A stretch of 64,000 nt of DNA from Phycomyces nitens (Eukaryota > Mucoromycota > Mucoromycetes > Mucorales > Phycomycetaceae). The translations under genes and the position numbers were made by a program. The notes beneath the pieces were generated by a model. The model was not told the origin of the DNA, did no database searches, and saw only the letters and a program-made list of their open reading frames with translations. Of the stretch, positions 24,366 to 43,270 are shown one piece after another; the first letter of the stretch is position 1; each line of letters starts with the position of its first letter. The DNA lies in the NCBI GenBank assembly GCA_022702545.1, contig JAHRBC010000008.1, positions 1,922,001-1,986,000 on the forward strand, given 5' to 3'.

Positions 24366-25122
24366 TTAGATTTTCAGTCCAGGTGAAGTAAACCAATCCA
24401 GGGATACGTCTTCCAGATGGTCATCGAAATCAATGACTTTGTTATAGGCCGATGTGCTAAACAGACCACGCACTTTGGGAACAGTTTCCTCATAAGTAAA
24501 CTCTATATTGGACTCCTTTGTGAACGCAATCTTGTGAGCTCTCCATTGATTTTCACTAAATAAATAAGGCTATTTGGGATGGTCAAGATCAAAAGTTTAT
24601 CATGGAGAGTGCACCAATCTTGGACTTACCAAAATAGAGCTCTCTTTCTTGTCCGAGGAGTCCTTGCGATCGTCCACCTATTTAAACGCGCACGAATAAG
24701 CAACCACCGATAATTAATACCTGGATGACTTACGATAAAGATGATGGCCTGAGGGATGCGCTGGCGGATGAGATCAGTCACCTTGATAGCGTTCTCGTGT
24801 ACTGTCACATCATCATCGTGTTCATTAGCCTGGTACCAGCCGACAATCTTGAGATCATTACGAGATGCATAGATCTCAGTCTGTACATAGAAAATAAGCC
24901 AACAGGATGCCAAGAATAGGATCATACCTGTTGTAAAGCGGTCTCCAACATTGGAGTCAAGGCTGTCCAGTGATGAAAGAATGGGATGGCCGAGATCACT
25001 TGGACCTCTTGCGCGTCTACCTTTCCCAGCAAAACACCACACACTGTAGATGCCGAGTGCTTGGCAGCATGTAGGATTGGGAGTGCATAGGCACGAGGAG
25101 AGACTTTGTATTGAATAGACAT
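24366..25122 (-). CDS. EMC8: ER membrane protein complex subunit 8/9 (MPN-like)
   Basis: Cytosolic subunit of the EMC insertase that places tail-anchored and multipass proteins in the ER. Four exons: 25122-24928, 24880-24734, 24677-24630, 24569-24366. The start MSIQYKVSPRAYALPILHAAKH and GVLLGKV match the MPN-like fold of EMC8/9. IPFFHHWTALTPMLETAL and IVGWYQANEHDDD are the family signatures. The C-terminus VIDFDDHLEDVSLDW is also conserved. As in other members, the JAMM metal ligands are not complete, so no protease activity is expected. The acceptor of exon 4 is set at 24569, because the nearer AG gives an in-frame stop. The start codon is only 73 bp from the stop of ALG14. Confidence 0.94.
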
Positions 25123-25195
25123 TAGATGACCACAACTTCTTTTTCCTTTGGCTGGAATACAGCAAGGCGGGGATTTAAAAGGCAGAAAAAAAAAG

Positions 25196-26005
25196 TTAAA
25201 CCAAGATGCCTTTGTATTCTGCTCTTGGATAACGCTCAATTAAGTCTGGCCATTGAACGATAAACCGATCAACAAACAAGTACAGTATTTTTCCAGTCAA
25301 AGACAAGCTCTTTACACGAGCAAGAGATTCTACATAGACAATCCGGATCGATTTTATGCCCAGGACCTACAAATAGACTTTAATATACAAGTAGTGGATG
25401 GCTTTAGGGCTTATTACTCTGAGCAGATATGCCACCATACAGACCGGCACACAGCTGCCAGGACCATTGCAGAGAATCTATGGATTATGGTGTAAATTAC
25501 TTTACCGAGCAGCAATCTATAGACTTACAATGTCAGGAAGCAATTGGAGGATGATCTTGAAGGACGCCACAAAGGTCCAGAGTACACTCCATGGAACAGT
25601 AGCCCACCCTTGGCCTACTCTCCTTGCACGAGGAATGGTGTGTATGTTACAGGAAAGTTCGCTCTTTATATTCATTTCGTGCTCCTTTGCCTTTGTACAG
25701 CTCAGCTGGTCGTCTTTGGATACAATATAGATGCGTGGATTGTAATGGACTGGATTGAGGCCCTTGATGAGTTGGATCATTTCACCTGTATGTCCACCTA
25801 AAGATAATAATGATAATTATGATGATGATGATATGATGATTGTGTCCATGTTGATTGGAATATAATCTCAAAAATTACCAGAGCCCAATATGATCATTGT
25901 CTTGCAGGGTTTTGATCTTGGGGGACTTTGTAGCTTTGAGTGCAGGACCCACCATAGTCTGATTAGAATCACACACACAGAGGCAATTATTACTGAATAG
26001 ATCAT
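25196..26005 (-). CDS. ALG14: ALG14, anchor subunit of UDP-GlcNAc transferase
   Basis: With ALG13 adds the second GlcNAc to dolichol-PP-GlcNAc on the cytosolic face of the ER. Four exons: 26005-25879, 25797-25529, 25477-25418, 25366-25196 (627 nt, 208 aa). The N-terminus is a membrane anchor (IYSVIIASVCVILIRLWWVL), followed by MIILGSGGHTGEMIQLI, the glycine-rich family block split by intron 1. Further blocks: IYIVSKDDQLS, IPRARRVGQGW, LLPDIILCNGPGSCVP, and KILYLFVDRFIVQWP near the end. Length is close to the yeast protein. Same strand as EMC8/9 and LCB2, with 73 bp and 254 bp spacers. Confidence 0.94.
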
Positions 26006-26259
26006 CTTAATCAGATTCCTCAATCAATCATTCTCTTTGGTCTTGTCTAGAGTTTGTGTGACTGTGCAAGACGCTTTTATTTGGAATACATATAAAAAAA
26101 AAGCAAGGTTGTTTTGATGATGAAATGAAATACAAGACAAAGAAAGAATACGAGGTGCATGGCTAACTATATAGAGATCGACAGGTTACTATAGAATAAA
26201 TAAATAAATAAAAAAAGTAATAATAATTATACTTATAATTATAATAATAAAGAGGTTGC

Positions 26260-28645
26260 TCAGAATGAAGATCCCTTGAACTTTAGCATGAGGATATCAC
26301 CAATCTCACTAATCTTTTCCAAGGCATCATCTATATAAATATGTTAATAAAAGAAAAAAAAATGCTGTGTAAATTCAAGACACCAATAATAGTTACTTAC
26401 CGAGATCTTCCCGGGTGTGGGATGAAGAAACGCAAAAACGAGCACGCGAACTGATGATAGGGGTGGCAGGGTAGCCGACCACACACAGGGCGATTCCTCG
26501 CTTGAGTGCCTCGCGAGAAAAGGCACTATTTTGATAGTTTAATTAATGTTGGTTCTGGATCGCATTCAGGCAACTTACGAGATTTTTGCTGGGTTAAAAA
26601 GAAGTAGAGGAATTACAGGGCTTCCTTCATCACCATAAACAATGAAGCCAAGTGCTCGAAGCTTTGAGGAAAAGTAGCGAGAATTGTCTGCCAATTTCTG
26701 GATACGCTCACGACCATCGTTGGTGCCATCCTCACCACTGCTCAAAGTGAGTAAGTATATTTTTAAAATATTGGAAATTGTCTAGACATACCCAATGATA
26801 CTCAGACTGGTGAGTACTTGCTGAGTAATGGGAATAGACATTGTTTCGGCATAACAAAAGGCATGATTACGGACCCTCAAGTGATCAATCACCGCCTATT
26901 GATGTATAAGTGTAAGTGCAAGTGTAAGTGCAAGTGCAAGTGTAATTATATGGGAGAACATCTTTATTAAATAATAATTAATTACCTTGTCGCCAGCAAT
27001 GTATCCTCCAGCAGCACCAAAGGACTTTGTAAAGGTGCCCATCAATAAATCTACGTGCTTGGGCGATATTCCTATGGTAACCCCATCAGCATTCTGGACT
27101 CGAGCGTTTGTCTGGTAACTTGCCATAGAAATCGCAAACGCCGCCTCCATTCTCACCCAGAGCACCAATAGAATGGGCCTCATCTATATAGAGATAAAAC
27201 TGTATATATATATATATATTGTAGTCAGTAATGCTCACCACACGGGGATATTTTTACCTTGAATTCACGCTTCAGGCGAATGAGTTCTGGCAGATTGACA
27301 ATTGAGCCTTCCATGGAATACAGACCCTCGACAATGATCATGATCTTCTTCCAGGGACGATGAGTGCGGGGTTGTCCCTGAGAAATCACCTCGCGCAACA
27401 ACTCTCGAAGATCAACCATGTTGTTGTGTTTGAATACACGAATGGAAGCACCCGAGAGACGAGCACCAAACACAATCGAGCTATGGTTCAATTCATCACT
27501 GATAATCAAGCAGCCCTAAAATATATACACATATACATTGCTTAACCCTCCTGGTCATCCTTGGTCCAGTCTTACCTTGTTCACCAAGGCAGGGATGGTT
27601 GTCGAATTGGTGGCAAATCCCATGGACACAATGATCGCATCCTCTTTTCCAACAAACCCGGCAACCCTTTTTTCCAATTGGACATGCAGGTCAGAAGTGC
27701 CGGCTTCCAGACGCGTATTGGCAGTGCTGATGCCATATTCACGCACGGCATCTTCGACAGCATCTGCACACGGACCAGTGTTTTGTGCGAATCCAAGATA
27801 GTTGTAGGATGCAAAATTGATAGCCTCAATCTTGTTGCCAGTCAATCTATTGTCATTGATGAGTCTAGAGTGATGGATTTCCAGTCGCTTGCCTAAAGGT
27901 CTCGTTGAAATCATTGGTCTCTCTTTCCAGGATCATGGTCTTTCTGGTCGGGACACCAGTAATGGGGCGGTTCCAGCAATCGCTAAAATATGATGGATGT
28001 CAGGCCTTGGTATTGAGCTTAACAACCTTACCGAATGCGCAAATACATGCGTCTTGTATAAAATGAATCAAAATCTGATACCAGAGGAGCATAGCCCTGT
28101 TCATTGTATGATCAGCCAATGTGTGCGTTAGATAGGACGGGAATGTGCTAAATGTGATGCATTACCTCGTTGGTTCTCAAGTGAGCATACTTTTTGCGCT
28201 TAAAGACCTTTCCAAGAATGTCACGCAAATGGCCAAATAGAATCAGGACCAGGTAATTGAGATATGTGGACACGAGTACAAAAAGAGGTGCGGCCTCCAT
28301 CTTTTGTTCAAAGTCTTCATATCTACGGGAGGCTGCTGCTACTGAATTGCGTCTCTGGGCAGCTGTCAAGTTTGATGCCGGGCTACAGAGCGATTGGCGG
28401 GAATCTGTCCAGACGTCTCCAAATACATGATCGCGTACTGAGAGAGAGTGATCTCCAGATGACTTTGGAACAGGAAGGGCTAGTGCAGGATGGATTTTGG
28501 GTGGATAGGCAGATGAGACAGAGTATGCTCTCCGGGTCTTGCCCACAAGGGACGAGAGAGAAAAGGTGCGTGGTCTGGTGCGTGGAGAATCACGACGATT
28601 TGCACTCTGAATCTCAATGGTGGGAACCTGGAGAGTGCCTGTCAT
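26260..28645 (-). CDS. LCB2: Serine palmitoyltransferase subunit 2 (LCB2)
   Basis: Catalytic, PLP-binding subunit that condenses serine with palmitoyl-CoA, the first step of sphingolipid synthesis at the ER. Eleven exons: 28645-28166, 28096-28032, 27982-27893, 27846-27576, 27515-27258, 27199-27124, 27071-26986, 26895-26792, 26740-26579, 26525-26401, 26330-26260; 595 aa. N-terminal 90 residues are basic and variable, then a membrane segment ([20 protein letters not shown]). Blocks: [44 protein letters not shown], and [16 protein letters not shown] with the PLP Lys. Two introns (27892-27847 and 27123-27072) begin with GC; both are required to restore conserved sequence. Confidence 0.96.
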
Positions 28646-28864
28646 GGTTTAAGAAGAAGAAGAAAAGAAAAAAAAAGGAAAGAAACCCCGAAATATAAAA
28701 TGCCAAGCTTATAAAAAAAAGAGTGAGAGAGTGAGAGAATACGTATGGCGGGGATGTGACTGATGAAAAAAAAAAGTGAGAGAGAGAGGATATTTGGCTC
28801 GTAGCAAATCAGAGGCATTTTAATGTACAAAAAAAAAAGGGTGTATGTAATATAATATTTCTGG

Positions 28865-30470
28865 TTATCTAAGTTCCAAGTCGGTTGATTCTAAACCATC
28901 AATTACTTGGCTGGGGTTGCTGGTTTTGGTATCCGGAGAAAAGTTCTCAGAATAAGAGAACGAGTGTCTTGCCTTGCGAATTGGCTTGTGCCGAAGGAAC
29001 TATGGAAATGTCAGTAAAGAGGGTCAGATAATTCAGTCAACTAACTATACTCACAGCTCCTGTTGCTCCCAAGTGTCCTTCATGGCGCAGAAACAAGGCC
29101 TTGATCTCTCCCTTTGACCAAAAGTCAATTGCATACGATAGTGTGTTCATCGTAACCGCATGTCCTCTGATAAAGCAGCCTCCAAAGTATATTCTCTTTA
29201 AGCCATGTTGCTGTGCGTTCAAGTAGGCAATCTGGCCAATATTATTACTACAAAAAAAAAGCCCCCGTCAGAATCTACAAGACCCATTGTCTTTATCTTA
29301 CCTGACCATGAACAACAGACTCTTGGATATATCGCCAGGATTGAAACCGTCCTTGTTCTGCTGAACACCCTTTTTGAACACCTTGCCAAAGCTAGATGCT
29401 ATCCGTGTCGACTTTAAGCCATGTCTTGTGTAGTCTGTGCCATAGATATCACCAACCATCAGGTCCACATTCTTATTGTCGCCTTCTTTTGATATCTCGA
29501 GCATATCTATTGCACAACAATCATATTAGTCCCTCCTACTGGGCCTAATCAAACCTATTTCTCACCATCAAATGATTGTGCATTGGTCAGCAGCGACAAG
29601 AGGCCCCAGAGTGTACCACCGCCCAGCTATATATATATACATATTATGGTCAGATCAGTCGATTGACAGGCTACCTTACCGAGGTTCCACTGATACGAGA
29701 GAATTCATCGGGTCCTGGTCCAGTCACCTTTAGAATGCTAAATTACTGCTGTTATAACTCACATTTCTTTGAACCTTTTGTGTTTGTCTTACCTCACACC
29801 AGATCCAATATTGACAAGCTATCAAGCAATAGTTTTAATACATGGCCCCCATACGACAACACCACTCACCATATAAGGGTAGATATCACTAGACTTTTGC
29901 TGAAATCGCATTGGGTTGACATCATGTTCATTGTACGTGAATGCTTCATACGGAATTTCTGTGAGGAAGAACGAAAGACCTAGCCCCTGAAATGTCAATA
30001 ACCCTGCGAACAAAATGAAAACATTTTAATCTACCTGTAATGAGACATTCCATCTCATCTTCTTTTTGGACCACTACCCCTGGTAATCTCTTGGCAAGCT
30101 TCTCATGGTACAGATGAGCTCCTCCTCCAGTGGCTTTGAGAACCTGTCCGATTCCTCTGGGTGTCAAATGTCGAGCATCGTCCATGAGTTCAGCAATAAA
30201 GTCAATGCAATCATCAATACGTTCTGTCTCAAATTTTTTAAAGTGTAGTCGGCCACCCTTGCAGTCTTCGGTTGAGGAGGTAAAGTAGACGATCTTTGCA
30301 AGAGAGCCTCCAATCTTTTTTTGAGGAATCAATAGGCATCCAATAAACGACTAATGACTTACGTCCACTGCGATTTGTGAGACATGGACATTCTGATTAG
30401 GCAACACAATATCTCTGGTCTCATGTGCAGCATAGTTTGCTTCGGACACAGAAGCACCAACAACGTTCAT
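28865..30470 (-). CDS. Pantothenate kinase (eukaryotic type II)
   Basis: Phosphorylates pantothenate, the controlling first step of CoA synthesis in the cytosol. Nine exons: 30470-30363, 30314-30035, 30003-29870, 29818-29793, 29737-29680, 29626-29566, 29506-29302, 29247-29055, 28999-28865; 1,200 nt, 399 aa. Key blocks: [13 protein letters not shown] (first phosphate loop, split by intron 1), [33 protein letters not shown] (adenosine-site glycine block) and [11 protein letters not shown], all characteristic of fungal and animal PanK. A 26-nt exon (29818-29793) encodes the core of the NIGSG block. The C-terminal 40 residues after the domain are variable. Confidence 0.95.
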
Positions 30471-32294
30471 TGTAAGAGTTGAAAAAAAAAGTATTAAAGA
30501 GGGAGAAGAAGGAGGCTAATGGTTCTTTTGAGACTGAACGACTGGACAAGTGTGGGGTGTAGCAATTGCTTGAGCAATTTTTTTTTCTCTCTCTTTCCAT
30601 TCTGTCTTTTAAATTTGAATGTAAAGAAAGTCTGTGTAATCCTCCGCAGGTCTACTTGCAAGGAGTCGAGTAGTAACAAGAAGATCAACTAAAGCCAATT
30701 CAGACCAGATCGAAATCTCAGAGTGTTTGGTAGCCAATTGTACCTGCGCCAAATATGCAATGGCCATTGCCCCCAAAGCACTGAAATCCCATGGATATCC
30801 AGAGCCAATTTTGATATGTAGTCAGTAGAGATTTAGTCTGTCAAGGAGTGTGTTTGTTTTGGGGGCTGTGATTGTCAATCTTCTCCTATATATTTGCTGA
30901 CTAACCAGAGGTATCAAGAACATTATATTCTTCTTTAGGGACTCTGGCTGTGTTACCTCTTTATTTATTTAGAGGACAATCTTGGAGACCTTGCTCTTTG
31001 TACTCTACAATTCTATAAAGGCCATTCTGAATATAGATTTCTAGATTGTCATAAACATTTTGGCTATAAAGCTAATATTTATTTATTCTTGGAGATACGA
31101 ACAAATTAAATGTCCTGGAGCTTATTTCATATCTGCGACATATTTGAACATTTTGTTATATTTAAATACCTTTTGACCCCCTTCTTCTCTTGGCTGCCCT
31201 TGCAGGATGTCCAAAAAGCATAAAACTATAGGCCCGGCTCATCTTTGGGGTTACTATGCCAACAGTCTCAATAACCATTGAATCTTGCCTCTATATTTAT
31301 ACTTTTATCTTGGGATCTGTCGTACAGCCATTGGGATTTGGCAATCGTGTAAGCTTGCCTATCATATTCATGTTATCACAAAATTCCAGGGCAATATGTA
31401 TTACGATCTTAATTGCCTGTCCTTCTTGATGACATTTCACCTCAGCAACCACCCCCTCACGGCTCACTTTCTGACCGAGAAATTCAAATCGCACAAACCA
31501 GAAATCCGGTAACACAACCGTTTCTCACGACAGGCCCCAACAACGTTGTCCCAACCTTTGCACCAGTCTTGTACCCCACTATTCAAAAAGTGCCTTTAAA
31601 ATATATATATATATATATATACACTTTGGAGAATAGATAAATGAAGCCCTAATTGACACCCACTGTTTATTTTTACTCTTGTCCTTGGCCCTTTGTTAAC
31701 CCAGGCTCATTAACCAAACCTTGTATTTGCTAAAGTGGCCCTAGAGCCGCAAAGACAGGCGGGATTCTAGCCGTCGATATCACAATCAACAACAATTTTA
31801 TTTTAATTTCAATTTCAATTGTCTCTTGGGCACCAGGATTTTTGCTGCCAATTGATACTATTGATTATTCACAATAATCTCCTTGACATGCCCTTTTGTT
31901 ATCTAGCTTGGACCTGTTGGCTAGTTCACCAATATGTGTGGTACGGAAACTTTGATTTGGGTTGCTTTCAAGAAGATGTCCAAAAATTTAACTTTCTATT
32001 GTCCAAGGATAAATTATGATCGAGTACAACTTTCGATTGGTCAGCAGAAAATCAAATAGGATTTAATAAGAGTATATTCTTGGGCAACCTAGGCATCAAA
32101 TCTAAATGACGTGCGACATTTAGAGCGCACAGGCGTGTCCTAGAGTAACCTTGTTTTCACTTTGAAATAAGCACCAATATGTTGCTTGGTTACCTTGGTT
32201 ACTTTGGTAACCTTGGTCAACAATATATACTGATTTATTGCCAAGGTACAATGATGTTTTATTTATGTAATATCTCACTCTGATGCGTGCTACT
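30471..32294. other. Intergenic gap, 1.8 kb
   Basis: Holds the promoter of the pantothenate kinase gene and the 3' flank of the WDR81 gene. A (TA)n tract lies at about 31600-31620. A clustered imperfect repeat of GGTTACCTTGGT is seen at 32180-32220. Short frames such as 31285-31512 have no family motif. No gene supported. Confidence 0.45.
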
Positions 32295-39340
<7,046 letters not shown>

Positions 39341-39462
39341 CTTTGTATAAATGTGTGTGTGTGTGTGTGTGTGCGAATGTATGTGGACTTGCTTGGAGCC
39401 GTCACATCGCTCGTTTATAATGTCTTTTGCAATGTTGGTTGGTTTATTTTATATTTTATATT
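39341..39462. promoter_or_regulatory. Short WDR81 upstream region with GT repeat
   Basis: Only 122 bp separate the WDR81 start from the stop of the upstream RhoGAP gene. A (GT)n tract of about ten units lies at 39353-39371. Core promoter elements of WDR81 may extend into the RhoGAP 3' end. Confidence 0.5.
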
Positions 39463-42360
39463 TTATGGTTCAACATTCACCAGCTCTTCTTCCTGATCAT
39501 CAGCATCAAAGAACCAGTCCACTTGCTGAATCACAGCCTCAATAATCTTGCTCTGAAGATCGGCCTGCATAATACTGCTAAAATCTTCGGCTGCTGTTCT
39601 CAACAGGCCAACCGAGAATATGAGGGCAAGGTTGGAAGGCTCCATCTTGTTGACCTCGCTGTGTAGCGAAACCAGGCTAAGATGTCGCATCAAGAACTCC
39701 ATGATAACATAGTTTGACTTTGGCAGCACATGTATGATTGATTTTATCCGGAACATCCGCTCATCATAGTTGAGTATTCCTTTAGAATTGATTAGCTTCT
39801 TGGCTATATCCACAACCATACTTACGTGCTGCATCAATAAACCAGTCGTAGTATTCGTATGTAAGGAGAGGATTGCGTAGCTCTCGAAAGTACAGCTTCA
39901 ACAAGCTGGCTACCACATTGATGTCACTCTCTTCTTCAAGGTGAACATCTTCATCTATAGCCCCTCTCCCTAGTCAGTAACACATTGGGCCATCCTCTGG
40001 ATCCTTACTTCTGTTGAATTGAGCTCGGTACTTTTGAACGGAAGATTTATGGCCCGAGATGCGATATATTCCAACAGAGTCCAGTCCTAGAGAAGAATGA
40101 GAAACACATGGACCAAACAATGTCCCTTTTCATACCTCTTCTTTCCACCTCTTTAACACACTGGCGAAGGATCCGTGGTATCTTTCCATCGTCGTCCAAA
40201 CGAATAAACCCTCCGAAAACATCGTTTCCTATCCATGTATTCAGCATCAGTTTCCAACTGACCAACCGCCAAACCCACCTGCAGGCGACTCGGTCTGGCC
40301 AACAACATGCTGTGCCTCTAGTCTCTCGTCTTCCTTGCCACTCTTTGAGAACCAGTGGCCAAGCTTCTTTGGTCGTGTTCGGTGGTCATCTGTATCTGAT
40401 TTTATTCTATACCTACGGTCCTTTTCATCGGTTTCTGGGTGGATTGTCAGAAATCTATTGATTTATAATTCACCCTCCAATACCTTTCGCTGTCTCTATC
40501 TTTCGATTGACCTTTAGCTGGTTTGAATCGGATGTCAACATTCTAAGCAATCTAATAATGTCTAGATTCCTCCATCAGGGATTGGTTAGTATGGCACTAT
40601 ATCCAATTTTCTCATTCTACTGACCAGATTCCTACAATTCAAGCAGATCAGATTATATTCTATCCACAATTCTTTCCTTACCTCTTTTTGGGCCTCTCTT
40701 CTAGCGACTAAATCTCGCATGATTGTGTCTAGCCAAATCGAAAACTCCTTTTCATGGGAAGTCTGGATATATATCTTTACTTTCTTTTTAGTCGTAATCG
40801 TAAACACATTCTTTCGTCGGGTATCATGTTTGTTTGCTGGATCTATATGACAAGAGTCCAAATCAAATCCACCCACTGGTACCAATGGCTTTGCTGGTTT
40901 CTATGGCACGGATAATCAAAAATAATGAACATTCTGGCATTTTTCTATTGCTATATTATATTATATTATATTATATTACCTTTCCCTTTGAATAGCTCTC
41001 TTTATAGAGCAGCAGGAATCCATTGGAAAGAACGGCATAGTACATCTTCCAGGAACTCAATTTTCCACCATCTTCCTTTTCAGCTCGCATCTTCATTTGA
41101 ACAAATCCTTGGTGGCGGATCCATTCAGAGTGCAATTGATCCAATTCCTGATTCAAACATCGAGTGTCATTATCCTCGTCTAAAAAAAACTCGCTTTACC
41201 AGTTGCTTTAGTTCGTTGGGCTTTAGCTTTTGGAAATTGGATTGGATCCCAAAATCATCTCCAATGGTTGGTGAGAGCAGCATATTGTCTAGCTTGCTTG
41301 CCAGCGCATTTTCTTCCTTGTCTGGTACAAAGGCATTGCTGCCAGACAAATTCTGTGGATGAGCGGGTTTATCCCATCGAGACTCACCCGTCTGCTCATT
41401 AAAATAGTATATTGTGCCCTCATCATCTTTTAGACAGAATCCCGTTCAATTATTTGCAAATCATTGTCAGTTTGAATCAATCGTCAGTGTAAAAAGGCTC
41501 ACCATAAGCATGTTCCCAGCCATCTGGAAGCGAGGTATGGTTATCTGATGTCTGGGAAATCTGATCATTTGGAGAGACAATTTCAGATGTAGATACAACT
41601 AGAGGTTCTTGGTCGAGATTTGTATTGCCATGGAAACTTGTGCCTCTGCTCTTGATAGACGATTGTCTTGATCGGTACTCTAATGCAGGCGGAGTATCCA
41701 AGTTTTGTGGTGCTCTCTCAAAAGGTTGGCTGGATATGCCAAGGTTGGTGAAAGGGAAGCTTTGGGGTCGCTGTCCATTCATAAAGTAGTCTGAGTTCTG
41801 GTGTGTTATTTTACTCTCGTGTACTGACTGGACAACTCTAGGCATGCTAATATTTTCGCGCGGAATCTGCTGCTGTCATTTTCGAATTGAGATGAATTCC
41901 GGTGCTTATGAAGAAGAAGGGGGGGTGGGGTACTAGTCTACATGATCAATAAAATACCTCGTGTGACATTTCCCTTAAAGGTTGGTCTTTAACTTGGCCA
42001 GAATTTTCTATACAGTAGGTTGAGTAATGGCTTGAGAATTGATTCTTACGTTGGACTTCTTGATCGGATTCTAGTCGGATTCTGTTTGCAGGAAAGAAAC
42101 CAATCTCATCATTCAGTTCTCCTAAAGTAGCAATAACTCATTATAAGGAAACCCAGACTGGATTGAAGAATGCCTCGGTACCTTCCCACCTAAAAAAGGC
42201 ATTGGCAAATGAGCATGCTGTGGAAGGAACACAGATTGTCCTAGCATTACCAGTCGTCATTGTGTTTCTCAAGTAGCTTTATTCTTTCTCCCTGCTTAAA
42301 CGAAAGCTCAAACTCGCCCTCTGCGGTGTAATCCCACACTGCGATGAGGTATTGGACCAT
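39463..42360 (-). CDS. SH3-WW-PH-RhoGAP protein (ARHGAP12/15/27-like)
   Basis: GTPase-activating protein for Rho/Rac/Cdc42. Start at 42360 gives an SH3 domain (VQYLIAVWDYTAEGEFELSF, DDWWEG, GFFPANRI). A linker follows, then a WW domain (LPDGWEHAYDDEGTIYYFNE, SRWDKP) assembled across an intron ending near 41432. Next is a PH domain (41120-40690; GFVQMKMRAEKEDGG, WKMYYAVLSNGFLLLY, KNVFTITT, HEKEFSIWLDTI). The RhoGAP domain runs from GNDVFGGFIRLDDDGKIP through GLDSVGIYRISGHKSSVQ, with the catalytic Arg finger, to SNLALIFSVGLLR. Stop at 39463-39465. Exon 1 (42360-42251), an 8-nt exon 2 (42189-42182) and exon 3 (42121-42051) are firm; exon borders between 42050 and 41850 and around 41190 are not resolved. 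Confidence 0.88.
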
Positions 42361-43270
42361 TGGGAATTAATTACAGTCTTATTATTATTATTACTTTAGA
42401 GTTGGAGCAACAAGGTCAATACACAATAAAAGCGAGAAAAAAAACGTAGCAACAGAAAAGATGTGGTGGAATAAAAGCGAAATCTGCGGAGTTTAAGGAT
42501 ATGAAAGTGGTGAGATGAAGACTGTCCAAGACATTGTAAGGACAGCAGTCACGAAGAACATGTTGAAAGCTTTGAATGGGTGCTCAGCACGAACAATTAT
42601 AAAGAATGGATAGATAGAGTCAATGGGCAAGGTTTCCTAGTTGGAGAGTCAATGATTATTTATAGTGTTTATAGTATTTATAGTATTTATAGGTTTCTAC
42701 AGGCAATAATACATGATGTCTATTTACTAATAATTTCATAGTTTATCTATACATGAGAATAAGTTTATTTGGGAACGCAAAGCAATAAAAGACATCTGGC
42801 ATAAAGCAGGCCTGGAATGTATATTGTTGTATTTCGATTATATAAAGCTATTCAATTAATTATTAAATATTTGGACAGATACAACATATATTGTATGTTA
42901 GTGTGTCAGATATTTATAAATTAGTAGGAAAGTTCTTAGTGTCATATCTATTTGCACCATCGACTTTGAAAATACGGGGGACAAAAATCTTATTCTTTCG
43001 TAACTTTATTAAAAACATTATGATGATTTAATTGATGTCCCTGATATTAAGAGGGGAATAGCATACAAGTCAGCAAGTCAACAAGTCAACATAACCTACA
43101 CTACAACAACAACAAAACATAATGCTTGAGATTGAAAACACCAATGTTCACTAATGCAGGCAAAATGGACTATTTCTATTTGCGCCATCCTTCATAAATA
43201 GTTGGATACAAAATCCAATTTAAAATTAAATACTTAGAAGATATATAACACATATTTTGAAACAACGATT
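42361..43270. other. Upstream region of the RhoGAP gene
   Basis: AT-rich. A short tandem of TTTATAGTA units lies at about 42655-42693, and an imperfect CAAGTCAACA repeat at 43070-43090. No gene seen. Confidence 0.45.

Noticed and set aside
26900..26942. GTAAGTGCAA-type repeat as a regulatory element
   Set aside because: It lies within LCB2 intron 7 on the opposite strand and looks like a simple minisatellite.
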